DNA of 64,000 nt, from the NCBI RefSeq assembly GCF_033842475.1, contig NZ_JAWXYB010000018.1, positions 3,455,501 to 3,519,500 of the forward strand. Reading direction: 5' to 3'. The stretch comes from Acidiphilium acidophilum (GTDB lineage Bacteria; Pseudomonadota; Alphaproteobacteria; Acetobacterales; Acetobacteraceae). The notes beneath the pieces are model-generated. The model saw only the letters and a list, made by a program, of their open reading frames with translations. It searched no databases and was not told the DNA's origin. Positions 48,290 to 56,865 of the stretch are shown one piece after another. Positions within the stretch are counted from its first letter, which is position 1; the number at the start of each line of letters is the position of its first letter. The position numbers and the translations under genes are program-made.

Positions 48290-49214
48290 TGGTCTCCGTG
48301 GCTTCGAGCGATTTCGTCCTTGATTTGCGGGTCATCAGCACGGCGCGCGGTCGGATGCTTTCGCGGTTCGATTTCTTGTGCTGGATCACGGTCCCGAAGG
48401 CGATGTGGCGGCACAAATACTGGGTCGGCTCCTCCCGATCGCCCGCCTCGCGGAACATTTCGGTGAACTGGACCCGGCCGAGCACCCCGGTGCCGTGCTG
48501 GGTGCGGGCATGGCTGCGCATGGCATCGAGGGCGGAACGCCTGACCCGCTTCTGGAATGAGGCGAGAACTTCGAGTTCCTGGTTGAAATAGCTCTGCCGC
48601 GCATCGGCCCAGCCATACGGGTCGCTCATCCATTCATAATGCGCGCCGACCGCAAGTCCGATCGGCAGGATACCGGCCTCGATCAACCGGGCAAATTCGA
48701 TCTGTGACACCGTGGCGACCATCGGCGTCTGCTCGGCCGCCATGCCGGCAATGGCGATTGCCGTGCCGGTGGCGCTGTAGTCCATCGAGTTACGATCATC
48801 GGCTTCGGTGGACTGGCGGGTGGCGAGGCGAACCTCCACGATGGCATGGGCCCCCATCAGCACCGCCTCGTGCTGCATCCGCGCGATCGCGGTGCGCCAG
48901 CCGTCGCGGTGGCCCTCGGTCCAGGAATAGCCGAAATGATACCAGCAATTGCCGGCGACCATGCCGAGCGTGCGGATGCCGTGGGTCCGCAGCGTCAGCA
49001 GGTCGCCGGGCGAGGCGGTCGAAACCCAGGGCAACAGCCCAACCGAAGTCTGGCGCAGACGGTGGGAGACGAATTCCGGCACCGCGTTATGGTGCAACGC
49101 GGACTGCCAGGCGGCGCTGCGGGCGTCCTGCCGCGCGATTTCGGCGGGGTCGGTCGGCGTGGTGCCGGCGGCAACGGCCCCCACCACGCCCTTGATCAGA
49201 TCCTTGAACGACAT
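48282..49214 (-). CDS. YbjQ/UPF0145-domain protein, two repeats (second copy of the operon)
   Basis: A 310-residue protein, no signal peptide. Two YbjQ-like heavy-metal-binding-type domains: the first (about 60-155) has GIRTLGMVAGNCWYHFGY, ARMQHEAVLMGAHAIVEVRLA and MDYSATGTAIAI; the second (about 170-275) has FARLIEAGILPIGLAVGAHYEWM, SYFNQELEVLASFQKRVRRSALDAMRSHA and a less conserved end. The C-terminal ~35 residues are basic. YbjQ forms pentameric rings in other bacteria; a metal role is not proven. Last gene of a four-gene unit with PspA; its end overlaps the convergent thioesterase gene by 8 bases. Confidence 0.78.
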   Translation of the reverse strand: MSFKDLIKGVVGAVAAGTTPTDPAEIARQDARSAAWQSALHHNAVPEFVSHRLRQTSVGLLPWVSTASPGDLLTLRTHGIRTLGMVAGNCWYHFGYSWTEGHRDGWRTAIARMQHEAVLMGAHAIVEVRLATRQSTEADDRNSMDYSATGTAIAIAGMAAEQTPMVATVSQIEFARLIEAGILPIGLAVGAHYEWMSDPYGWADARQSYFNQELEVLASFQKRVRRSALDAMRSHARTQHGTGVLGRVQFTEMFREAGDREEPTQYLCRHIAFGTVIQHKKSNRESIRPRAVLMTRKSRTKSLEATETII

Positions 49215-49226
49215 GGCGGGGGTTCC

Positions 49227-49619
49227 TTATGACATCAGAAAATCGTGCAGGACCTGATGGGCCCCTTCGGCATCGGCGGAAAGCCGGCCGAGAGCCTCGT
49301 TCACCGCGGTTAGAAACTGCGCAATGGTCAGGGTTTCGCGCTTGAGAATCACGCCGCCCGTGCCATGCGCGCAGGTCGCGGTCAGGGTCCCGTGCTCCTG
49401 TTCGAGCACGTAGCGGGCCGCACCGGTGTCGATGCTGATGGTGTGGACATGGGCGGTCTTGCTGAACAGCCCGTCCTTTTTCCGCTCGACATGCACGAGG
49501 CCGGGCAGCGCCTGCTCGAGCCGGATCGCCAGCGCCTCGATGAAGGCAGGCTGGTCCGCTGCAGCACGGCGCATGAAAGCGGCATGCAGGTCGAAATTGT
49601 TGATCGCATCATCGCTCAT
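49227..49619 (-). CDS. Uncharacterised 130-residue protein of the PspA/YbjQ operon
   Basis: I cannot place it in a named family. It is a compact alpha/beta protein: helix (FIEALAIRLEQALPGLVHVERKKDGLF), then SKTAHVHTISIDTGAARYVLEQEHGTLTATCAHGTGGVILKRETL as a run of strands, then helix (TIAQFLTAVNEALGRL). The pattern of a helix followed by a five-stranded meander resembles small cystatin-like or chaperone-like folds. No membrane segment. It lies 13 bp after pspA and 12 bp before the second YbjQ gene, so it belongs to the same system. The longer frame upstream is a shadow of pspA. Confidence 0.7.
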   Translation of the reverse strand: MSDDAINNFDLHAAFMRRAAADQPAFIEALAIRLEQALPGLVHVERKKDGLFSKTAHVHTISIDTGAARYVLEQEHGTLTATCAHGTGGVILKRETLTIAQFLTAVNEALGRLSADAEGAHQVLHDFLMS

Positions 49620-49632
49620 GACCGGGCGGCAC

Positions 49633-50376
49633 TCATGGCTTCGCGGGGTCGGCGGCAGAAGGCGCGGCGGCTGGCGCGCTCTGGCCCATCTCGGCGCGCA
49701 GCTTGGCCAGTTGATCGTCGATTTCCGAGGTATCGTGGAGTTTTTCGATCTCGTGTTCGCTCTGGCTGCGATGGTCGAGCGGATCATGGATCGTGCCGTC
49801 ATTCATCATCCGCTCCATCGCCTCGGCCTTGGCGGACATCGCGTGGGTCTTGTCGCGGGCGCGCTGGATGGTGTCCTCGACACCACCGAGCCCCTTGCCG
49901 ATTCCGGCAAGCTGCTGATCGACCTTGAGCTCCGCTTCGGCAGCGTGATGCTCGGCCTTGAGCGATTCCTTTTCGGTGCGGAACTCCTCGATCTTCTGTT
50001 CGAGCTTGTGCTCGTATTGCTTGAGCTTCTCGGCCTGTTGCTTCACGTGCTCGCAGGAGGCCTGGATCGGGGCGAGCTTGTGGATTTCGGCTTCCTTGTC
50101 CGCAAGGGCCATCCGGGCGAGGTCTTCGCGGCCGGCCTTCATCGCGATATGCGCGTCCGAATCATGCCGGTCGATCGCCGCCTGATGATCGGCCATCTGA
50201 TGCTCCAGCGTGACCTGCTCGGCAATGACATCCGCGAGATGGGCCTTGGTCTCCTGCAGGCTGGTCATCATTTTCTGATAGGACAGGTCCATATCGGCGT
50301 CGGGGTCATCCGCGGCGTCGAGGATCTTGTTGGCCTTGGCAGAGAGCAGCGTGGTGAAACGGGCCATGAGGCTCAT
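49633..50376 (-). CDS. PspA/IM30-family membrane-stress protein
   Basis: A 247-residue, almost wholly helical ESCRT-III-like protein. The N-terminal amphipathic helix (MSLMARFTTLLSAKANKILDAADDPDADMDLSYQKM, in parts) matches the PspA/Vipp1 start, which binds stressed membranes. Long coiled coils follow (LQETKAHLADVIAEQVTLEHQMADHQ, LAPIQASCEHVKQQAEKLKQYEHKLEQKIEEFRTEKESLKAEHHAAEAEL, in parts). The C-terminus is charged, then Ala/Pro-rich. The usual pspBC, pspF or liaFSR partners are absent; YbjQ-domain genes take their place. Confidence 0.88.
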   Translation of the reverse strand: MSLMARFTTLLSAKANKILDAADDPDADMDLSYQKMMTSLQETKAHLADVIAEQVTLEHQMADHQAAIDRHDSDAHIAMKAGREDLARMALADKEAEIHKLAPIQASCEHVKQQAEKLKQYEHKLEQKIEEFRTEKESLKAEHHAAEAELKVDQQLAGIGKGLGGVEDTIQRARDKTHAMSAKAEAMERMMNDGTIHDPLDHRSQSEHEIEKLHDTSEIDDQLAKLRAEMGQSAPAAAPSAADPAKP

Positions 50377-50398
50377 GAGAAAACTCCCTTCGGGTTGA

Positions 50399-51235
50399 TC
50401 AATCGTTCACGGGAAGGACGATCTGGGGGATCAGTTTTTCCGGCAGGATCGATTTGTCCTCGACCGGGGTGACAGCGGTGCCGACCGCGAAGAACTCGAT
50501 GACGTGCGGCTGCCAGTTATGCGAGCCCTCGTGCAACTGCACGCCGACCACGCCTTCGGCCTTGGCCTCATGGGCTTCGCGCTGCATCCGCTCCATCGCA
50601 AGCTCGCGGGCATCGTAGAGCGCCTGGGTGAATACCTCGATTTCCGCATTGCGCCCGACATTGCCGAGGGACTTCATCACACCCTGATGCGCCATGTGAT
50701 AAACGCAGGAACCCATCACCATTTCGAGCGGCCGGTAGCCCGATTGGAGCAGCAGCCAGAGATCCTGGCCGGACAGATCGGACGTGAACGGCTTGCCGGC
50801 AACGCCCTTGAACATCGGATGGCCCGCCGAATGCGCAATGGCGGTGCCGATCGCCATGAACTCCAGAATGTCCTGGTCCCACTCCATCCGCTTCACCTCA
50901 AGGCGAACGCCGACCACGCCATCGGCATGCAGCGCGCTGGCCTCCTGCTCCATCCGCGCCATCGCGAGTTCCCGGGCATGATACATCGCCTGCGAAAGCA
51001 CGGTCATTTCCTGATTGCGGTTCCAGGACGTATACTGAACCCCGACATGATAGATGCACGAACCAACGACGAGGCCGAGCGGTTCGAACCCGGCCTCGCG
51101 CACCATCAGGAACTCGTTGACCGAGAAATCCGAGGTGAACACGCCTTCGTGACTGCCTTCGGAGCGTAATCCGCGCAGGCGTTCGAGCGCCTGATGGGAC
51201 AGTTGGGCGTCAGGGACCGTGGATGTGACCGACAT
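50399..51235 (-). CDS. YbjQ/UPF0145-domain protein, two repeats (first copy of the operon)
   Basis: A 278-residue cytoplasmic protein with two clear YbjQ repeats. First (about 40-145): GFEPLGLVVGSCIYHVG, AMARMEQEASALHADGVVGVRLEVKR, LEFMAIGTAIAHS. Second (about 155-262): GYRPLEMVMGSCVYHMAH, LAMERMQREAHEAKAEGVVGVQL, IEFFAVGTAVTP. The paired GSCxYH motif with a Cys and His in each repeat is a candidate metal site. The ATG at 51235 has GGAG upstream and is preferred to a TTG at 51268. First gene of the unit; pspA starts 22 bp later. Confidence 0.8.
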   Translation of the reverse strand: MSVTSTVPDAQLSHQALERLRGLRSEGSHEGVFTSDFSVNEFLMVREAGFEPLGLVVGSCIYHVGVQYTSWNRNQEMTVLSQAMYHARELAMARMEQEASALHADGVVGVRLEVKRMEWDQDILEFMAIGTAIAHSAGHPMFKGVAGKPFTSDLSGQDLWLLLQSGYRPLEMVMGSCVYHMAHQGVMKSLGNVGRNAEIEVFTQALYDARELAMERMQREAHEAKAEGVVGVQLHEGSHNWQPHVIEFFAVGTAVTPVEDKSILPEKLIPQIVLPVND

Positions 51236-51357
51236 GGGGGGTTTCGCTCCGGATTTTGTGAGGTTCAACTGTCGAATTTGCAGCGTCTCGTGCGGGTCTT
51301 ACGCCGATTTGCAGTGCTCGTCCGAATGATAATTGCAGGATCAGTCCGAAATGCTGT

Positions 51358-51585
51358 TCACGACTTCGTGGTTGACCGGGTCAGACGGGAATAGACATGA
51401 ACGATCAGCGCGATCGCAATGATCACCAGCACGATCTTGATCATGAAAAAGCCGAGGGCGAGCATACTGGCAATGAAGCCGAACACGATCATCGCCGCCA
51501 GATAAAGCACGAACAGGATCAGAACGTCCTTGAGAATTCGAGACAAACGATCGATCCCTTCGTGGATGGCGGTTAACCGTTTCAT
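51358..51585 (-). CDS. Small membrane protein
   Basis: A 75-residue protein: a basic helical N-terminus (MKRLTAIHEGIDRLSRILKD) then two near-continuous hydrophobic segments (VLILFVLYLAAMIVFGFIASML and ALGFFMIKIVLVIIAIALIVHVY) and a short polar tail. It lies 122 bp upstream of the PspA/YbjQ unit on the same strand. Small membrane proteins such as PspB/PspC often recruit PspA, so it is a candidate membrane anchor or sensor for that system, but this is inference. Confidence 0.6.
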   Translation of the reverse strand: MKRLTAIHEGIDRLSRILKDVLILFVLYLAAMIVFGFIASMLALGFFMIKIVLVIIAIALIVHVYSRLTRSTTKS

Positions 51586-51685
51586 TCAGGTGCACGGCGC
51601 GCGCCCGGTTCGCAATGCACGGTTTGGTGTGCGATACGGTTGGAACGGCGCCGATCGGCGGCACGACATTTCCAAGGAACTCGCC

Positions 51686-52006
51686 ATGACCCGCGAAGAA
51701 CTCACCGCCTGGGCGCTCGGCAATGGCTGGCAGATCATCGCCGGGCACCCGAGCCTGACCAAGCCGTCCGCGCCAAAGGAAGCCGTGGTCCGGATGGTGC
51801 TGAAGGCGACGGTGGTGAATATCGAGGCGAAAAAACCGGCCGGAAAATGGGAGAAGGTTTCGGGGGCAGCCTATGGCGCGGTCGAGCCCGATCCCGAAAC
51901 CGGGTTGCCACGCGGCCTCGGTTTCACCAGTTTGCAGGGATTCCGCATGCTGATGGAGGATAACCGCAACAGGACCGTGTTCGCACGCTTCGGTGCCGGA
52001 GGTTGA
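51686..52006 (+). CDS. Hypothetical protein
   Basis: A 106-residue protein, not recognised. MTREELTAWALGNGWQIIAGHPSLTKPSAPKEAVVRMVLKATVVNIEAKKPAGKWEKVSGAAYGAVEPDPETGLPRGLGFTS (in parts) suggests a small alpha-beta fold with a C-terminal RFGAGG tail. No signal peptide, no metal motif. It is divergent from the small membrane-protein gene. The ATG at 51686 is used; a longer frame starting at 51530 would overlap that gene. Confidence 0.6.
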   Translation: MTREELTAWALGNGWQIIAGHPSLTKPSAPKEAVVRMVLKATVVNIEAKKPAGKWEKVSGAAYGAVEPDPETGLPRGLGFTSLQGFRMLMEDNRNRTVFARFGAGG

Positions 52007-52098
52007 TGGCGCAACGCCCTCATGAGCCCGGCGCGAACGGCGGCGAAGCCAAGACTTCGAACCGGTAAAGGAGAGTGCCATGCATCAAGGCGCGATAG

Positions 52099-52236
52099 GT
52101 GCCTGACAGGGACGAGCCGAAATCACCGGCACCGAACGGGCCACTCGGCCCGGCGCGGGGCCTGCTGCTCGCGATCGTGCTCGGCCTCGTATTCTGGGCG
52201 CTTGTGGCGATCGCAGTCTACATCTGGCTGACATGA
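52099..52236 (+). CDS. Possible tiny single-span membrane protein
   Basis: A GTG-started frame of 45 residues: a polar, Pro-rich N-terminus (PDRDEPKSPAPNGPLGPARG), one strong transmembrane segment (LLLAIVLGLVFWALVAIAVYIW) and a two-residue tail. The composition is convincing for a small membrane protein, but the start and ribosome binding site are weak and no homologue could be checked. Confidence 0.4.
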   Translation: MPDRDEPKSPAPNGPLGPARGLLLAIVLGLVFWALVAIAVYIWLT

Positions 52237-52283
52237 ACACACACTGACGGTTCACGGCACCAGTATGCCGATGAGACGAGGAA

Positions 52284-52359
<76 letters not shown>

Positions 52360-52530
52360 ATCCCGGCAACGGGTCGATCCACCCGCTGCCTGCAAGGCCG
52401 TCTAGCAACATCGGGACCATCTGTGAAGCCCGCAGGTTGCTGCGCAGGGTCTTGATCAATCGGGCAATATGGCGAATTACACCATTTCAGGACGCGGCTG
52501 CGTCGCCCCATAGAGGACACAGGATCACGC

Positions 52531-54243
52531 ATGGCAAAATCGTCACGGTTCGGAATGTCCGCCTGGATCGCCGCCGCAACGGTCGGGGTGGTCGCGGTCA
52601 CGGTCGGCGCCAGCGCAGCCTATGGAACCGACGCCTATGTGCCGACGCCCGGACCAGCGCCGGGTTCCTATGCCGCGATGCCGAAGCCCGACACCACGGG
52701 AATGAACGCCCAGCAGGTCGCGCAGGTGCAACGCGGCGAATACCTCACCACCGCCGCCGATTGCATGCCGTGCCACATGGCACCCGGGGCAAAACCGTTC
52801 GCGGGCGGCCTGTCGTTCGAGACCCCGTTCGGCGTGCTCTATTCCCCGAATATCTCCTCCAGCAAGTCCGACGGCATCGGCAACTGGACCGACAAACAGT
52901 TCTGGAACGCCCTGCACAACGGTATCGCCCCGGGCTCATCCCTCGCGGTGTTCCCGCATTATCTCTACCCGGCGATGCCCTACACCTCCTACACCAAGCT
53001 CTCGAAGCCGGACGTTCTGGCGATCAAGGCCTATCTCGAAGCGATTCCGGCAGTGAACACGCCGAACGTCAAGAATGACATGAAGTTTCCGTTCAACATC
53101 CGCGCGATGCAGCTCGGCTGGCGGATCATGTTCTTCCGCGCCGGGCCGTTGCATATGAAGAAAACCTGGAGTCCGGCGGTGCGCAACGGCGCCTATATCG
53201 CCGAGGCGCTCGGCCATTGCAGCGAATGTCACTCCCCGCGCAACCTGCTCTTCGCCATCAAGTCGGGCCAGACCCTCGCCGGTGCGCCCATCCTCGGCGA
53301 GCCCTGGTACGCGCCGAATATCTCCGCCTCGAAACAATACGGCGTCGGCGACTGGAGCCAGAGCGAACTGGTGTCGTTCCTGCATGACGGCGGCAACATG
53401 CAGAAAGGTTCCGCCTACGGGCCGATGAAGGCGGTGGTCGATTACAGCCTCAGCCAGATCCCGAAATCGGACGTCAAGGATCTCGTCGCCTATCTGCAGA
53501 CCGCGACGCCGCCACGCGAAACCCCGATGAAAAAAGTCACCGTGCCGGCAAGCGAGCTGGCAGCGGGCAAGACACTCTATGTCCAGAATTGCGCCGCCTG
53601 CCATCAGGCGGACGGAAAGGGCGTGGCCGACGTGTTCCCGAATCTGGCCGGCAACCAGTCAGTGTGGGACGGCCCGGCCAACAATACCATCGGCATCGTT
53701 CTCGGCGGCATGATCCCCTGGCACGCAAACGGCCCCGCAATGCCGGCATTCGGCGCGATCCTCGACGATCACCAGATCGCGCAGATCGCCAACTATGTCC
53801 GCACCGCCTGGGGCAATCCGGGTATGCCGGATGCCACCGCCGCCCAGGTCTACGGGTTCCGCAAATCCGCGCCGCCGCACAAGGTCGCCGTGGCCGATGG
53901 CGATTACCTCGATCCCTCGCCGATCGCCTCGGCGCAGGCGCGCAAGCTCGAATGTCCGTTGCGGACCGATCCGCTGATCGACCCGACCGCAGCCGACATG
54001 AAAATCATGCAGGGCGCGACCGCGAAGGATCTCGGCACCCGGACCGACAAGCTGATCGCGGCGGTGAAAAAATCGAACCCGCATCTGAGCGGCGCGCAAA
54101 TGAAGCAGTTCCTGCTGACCACCTATTGCCCGGTCGTCGCGACAGATCCGTCGATCTCGGACAAAAAGACGGCGCTCAAGCAGTTCATGGCGCAATCGCA
54201 GGTGCAGGCGATGGCAGCCCCCCCGGCAAAATCGGGCGGCTGA
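52531..54243 (+). CDS. Triheme cytochrome c, alcohol/sugar dehydrogenase subunit type
   Basis: A 570-residue exported cytochrome with three heme c sites: C78-H82 (CMPCH), C230-H234 (CSECH) and C354-H358 (CAACH). This matches the triheme subunit II of membrane-bound alcohol, gluconate or sorbitol dehydrogenases of acetic acid bacteria, which passes electrons to ubiquinone. Signal segment about residues 9-30 (SAWIAAATVGVVAVTVGASAAYG). Family blocks: YLTTAADCMPCHMAPGAKPFAGGLSFETPFGVLYSPNI in parts, GAYIAEALGHCSECHSPRN, ALGTPLYVQNC-like AGKTLYVQNCAACHQADGKGV, GGMIPW and NYVRTAWGN. An extra C-terminal ~100 residues follow. No quinoprotein or flavoprotein dehydrogenase gene lies beside it. Confidence 0.92.
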   Translation: MAKSSRFGMSAWIAAATVGVVAVTVGASAAYGTDAYVPTPGPAPGSYAAMPKPDTTGMNAQQVAQVQRGEYLTTAADCMPCHMAPGAKPFAGGLSFETPFGVLYSPNISSSKSDGIGNWTDKQFWNALHNGIAPGSSLAVFPHYLYPAMPYTSYTKLSKPDVLAIKAYLEAIPAVNTPNVKNDMKFPFNIRAMQLGWRIMFFRAGPLHMKKTWSPAVRNGAYIAEALGHCSECHSPRNLLFAIKSGQTLAGAPILGEPWYAPNISASKQYGVGDWSQSELVSFLHDGGNMQKGSAYGPMKAVVDYSLSQIPKSDVKDLVAYLQTATPPRETPMKKVTVPASELAAGKTLYVQNCAACHQADGKGVADVFPNLAGNQSVWDGPANNTIGIVLGGMIPWHANGPAMPAFGAILDDHQIAQIANYVRTAWGNPGMPDATAAQVYGFRKSAPPHKVAVADGDYLDPSPIASAQARKLECPLRTDPLIDPTAADMKIMQGATAKDLGTRTDKLIAAVKKSNPHLSGAQMKQFLLTTYCPVVATDPSISDKKTALKQFMAQSQVQAMAAPPAKSGG

Positions 54244-54265
54244 CCTGAACCTGACGATCGAGACC

Positions 54266-54835
54266 TTGCAGGGTGCGGCGATCCTGCCGCACCTCGCCAG
54301 TCTGGCCACGTTGCGGATGGAGGTGTTTCGGGCATGGCCCTACCTCTATGAAGGCGATCTCCGCTACGAGCAGGAGTATCTCGCCACCTACGCGGCGAGT
54401 GCCGGTGCCGCCGTGGTCGTCGCGCGCGAGGACGACACCATCGTCGGCGCATCCACCTGTCTGCCGCTGACGGATGAATCGGCTTCGATGCAAGGCGCGT
54501 TCCGCGCTGCGGGGGTCGATCCCGCCCGCGTGTGCTATTTCGGGGAATCGGTCCTGCGTCCCGCCTTTCGCGGTCAGGGAGCGGGCGTCGCATTCTTCGC
54601 CGCGCGCGAAGCCCATGCCCGGAGCCTGCCGGGCGTCACGATGGCCGCCTTCTGCGCGGTGATCCGGTCCGCCGACGATCCTCGCCGCCCCGCCGATGCC
54701 GGCACGCTGGAGCCGTTCTGGCATCACCGCGGGTTCGCCCCGCAGCCGGGCCTGATCTGCACAATGGCCTGGCGCGAGATCGGTGGGACACAGGAGGTGG
54801 AAAACCGGCTGCAAGTCTGGCTGAAATCGCTATAA
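54266..54835 (+). CDS. GNAT-family N-acetyltransferase
   Basis: About 190-residue acyl-CoA-dependent acetyltransferase. VVAREDDTIVGASTCLPL is the central strand pair. VCYFGESVLRPAFRGQGAGVAFFAAREAHAR (in parts) is motif A, with RGQGAG as the acetyl-CoA pyrophosphate loop. FWHHRGFAP lies near the end. Start uncertain: the frame is open upstream as LNLTIETLQG without an ATG, so translation may begin at TTG 54266 or at a CTG just upstream, overlapping the cytochrome stop region. Substrate unknown. It is followed closely by a nitrilase-family gene. Confidence 0.78.
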   Translation: MQGAAILPHLASLATLRMEVFRAWPYLYEGDLRYEQEYLATYAASAGAAVVVAREDDTIVGASTCLPLTDESASMQGAFRAAGVDPARVCYFGESVLRPAFRGQGAGVAFFAAREAHARSLPGVTMAAFCAVIRSADDPRRPADAGTLEPFWHHRGFAPQPGLICTMAWREIGGTQEVENRLQVWLKSL

Positions 54836-54843
54836 GCGAGGCC

Positions 54844-55716
54844 ATGATCACCGTCGCGCTATCGCCGTTCGCCATTATCCGGCCCCACGGCTTCGATGAT
54901 TTCATGGCGCGGATCGATGAGGTGATGGCCCAGGCCCGGGCGCAGGGCGCCGACCTCGTCGTCCTGCCGGAATACACGAGCATGGCCCTCGCAGGAGCGT
55001 ATTGCGATGTCCCGGACGTCGCAGCCGAGCTCGAAGCCGTGGTCAGCCGGGCCGACCAGCTGATCGCCGCATACCGCACGCTGGCCCGCGCCCATGGATT
55101 GATGCTTCTGGCGGGAACCGTGCCGATGCGCGGGGCCGATGGCCGGACCCGCAACCGTGCCCCGTTGATCGACGGCCAGGGCCGGATCGGATTTCAGGAC
55201 AAGAGCGTCATGACCCGCTTCGAGTCCGAACGCTGGGGCATCGTCCCAGGGCAACCCCCCTGTGTGTTCGAGACCGCGTGGGGTCGTCTCGGCATCTCGA
55301 TCTGTTACGATTCCGAGTTCCCCGCGCTCACCCGCGCGCAAGTGCTGGCCGGCGCCGAGATCATCCTGATTCCCGCCTGCACCGATACGCAACACGGGTT
55401 CAACCGGGTGCGGCTTTCGGCGCGGGCGCGGGCGCTGGAGAATCAGTGCTTCACCGCCGTCGCCCCCACCACCGGGATCGCGCCATGGTCGGCCACGCTC
55501 GATGAAAACCGGGGCCACGCCTGTGCGTTCGGCCCGGTCGATCGCGGATTCGCCGATGACGGGGTCATCGGCTCCGGCGCGCCGGATGACCCCGCTCTGC
55601 TGCTGGTGCCGCTCGATCGGGCACGCCTCGCCACCTTGCGCAACGACCCGGCGGTACGCAACCGCGACGACTGGCCGGACCATCACCCCCCGGCACGCAT
55701 CGTGTCCCTGGCATGA
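54844..55716 (+). CDS. Nitrilase-family carbon-nitrogen hydrolase
   Basis: A 290-residue C-N hydrolase with the Glu-Lys-Cys triad: VVLPEYTSMAL (Glu about 40), FQDKSVMTRFE (Lys about 119) and ISICYDSEFPAL (Cys about 155). The fold is normal in length and continues with AEIILIPACTDTQHGFNRVRLSARARALENQCF. The relatives with this text are amidohydrolases often paired with a GNAT acetyltransferase, as here (8 bp upstream). Together they may act on one amine or amide compound; the substrate is unknown. Its stop overlaps the lpxB ATG (ATGA). Confidence 0.88.
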   Translation: MITVALSPFAIIRPHGFDDFMARIDEVMAQARAQGADLVVLPEYTSMALAGAYCDVPDVAAELEAVVSRADQLIAAYRTLARAHGLMLLAGTVPMRGADGRTRNRAPLIDGQGRIGFQDKSVMTRFESERWGIVPGQPPCVFETAWGRLGISICYDSEFPALTRAQVLAGAEIILIPACTDTQHGFNRVRLSARARALENQCFTAVAPTTGIAPWSATLDENRGHACAFGPVDRGFADDGVIGSGAPDDPALLLVPLDRARLATLRNDPAVRNRDDWPDHHPPARIVSLA

Positions 55717-56858
55717 CGCGGATCTACCTCGTCGCCGGCGAAGCCAGCGGCGATGTGCTGGGCGCACGCCTGATCGAAGCGCTGCGGCGTCAGCGCGACG
55801 ATCTCGAGTTCATCGGCATCGGCGGCGCGCGCATGGCCGAACAGGGGCTGGCATCCCTGTTCCCGATGCAGGATCTGGCAGTGATGGGGCTTGCGGAAAT
55901 CCTGCCGCGCGTAATGAAGCTGCGTCAGCGGCTGGCCCAGGCCGTCGCCGATGTATCGGCGCGCAAGCCGGATATTCTCATCACGATCGACAGTCCCGGC
56001 TTCACCCTGCGCCTGCTGCGCGCCGTGGCCCCGCTCGGCATCAGGCGCGTGCATTATGTCGCCCCGCAGGTCTGGGCGTGGCGGCAAGGGCGGGTGAAGC
56101 ATTTCCCCGGCCTGTGGGATCGGCTGCTCTGCCTGCTCCCGTTCGAGCCGGCGTTTTTCCAACCGTTCGGCCTTAACCCGGTCTTCGTCGGTCATCCGGT
56201 CCTGCAATCCGGGGCCGATCGCGGGGATGCCCTCCGGTTTCGCACCGTCTTCGGCCTCGATGGCGGCGCACGGCCCCTGATCCTGATGCCCGGCAGCCGT
56301 CGTACCGAAACCGCCCGGCTGATGCCGGTCTTCCGCGAAACCGTCGCCCTGCTCACCGCACGCCACCCCGCTCTGGTGCCGGTTCTGGCCGCCGCTCCGG
56401 CGATCGCCTCCGAACTGGGCGCGATGGCCGCAGGCTGGCCGATCCGCCCGATCATCGTGACCGATCCCGAAACCCGTTACGACGCCTTCGCCGCCGCCGC
56501 CGCCGCGCTGACCAAATCCGGCACCTCGACCCTCGAACTCGCGCTGGCAGGCGTCCCCATGGCGGTGACCTACCGGGTCAATCCGCTGAGCGCGCTATTC
56601 GCGAGGCGGCTGATCAAGGTCCCGCATGTCGCCATGATCAACCTGCTGGCGCGCCACGCCCTCGTTCCAGAATTGCTCCAGCAGGAGTGCAATCCCGAAC
56701 TCCTGGCCCGAACGATCGCCACCCTGCTCGACAATCCTGTCGCAGCGGCGGAACAGCGCGCCGGATTCGCCGCCGCCCTCGCAACCCTTCAAGCCCCCGC
56801 CGGCGCGCTGCCCGCCGATGCGGCAGCGCGCGCAATCATCGAGACGCTGTCAGCCTGA
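55713..56858 (+). CDS. lpxB: Lipid-A-disaccharide synthase
   Basis: GT19 glycosyltransferase that joins lipid X and UDP-diacylglucosamine at the inner membrane. The 381 residues start with TRIYLVAGEASGDVLGARLIEAL, then FIGIGGARMAEQGL, LAVMGLAEILPR, TIDSPGFTLRLLRA, RRVHYVAPQVWAWRQGRVK, VFVGHPVLQS, LMPGSRRTE, ALTKSGTSTLELALAGVPMAVTYRVNPL and LLARHALVPELLQQEC: all conserved blocks of LpxB. Translationally coupled to the nitrilase gene. Proof that the organism makes lipopolysaccharide. Confidence 0.96.
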   Translation: MTRIYLVAGEASGDVLGARLIEALRRQRDDLEFIGIGGARMAEQGLASLFPMQDLAVMGLAEILPRVMKLRQRLAQAVADVSARKPDILITIDSPGFTLRLLRAVAPLGIRRVHYVAPQVWAWRQGRVKHFPGLWDRLLCLLPFEPAFFQPFGLNPVFVGHPVLQSGADRGDALRFRTVFGLDGGARPLILMPGSRRTETARLMPVFRETVALLTARHPALVPVLAAAPAIASELGAMAAGWPIRPIIVTDPETRYDAFAAAAAALTKSGTSTLELALAGVPMAVTYRVNPLSALFARRLIKVPHVAMINLLARHALVPELLQQECNPELLARTIATLLDNPVAAAEQRAGFAAALATLQAPAGALPADAAARAIIETLSA

Positions 56859-56865
56859 AGCCGGG

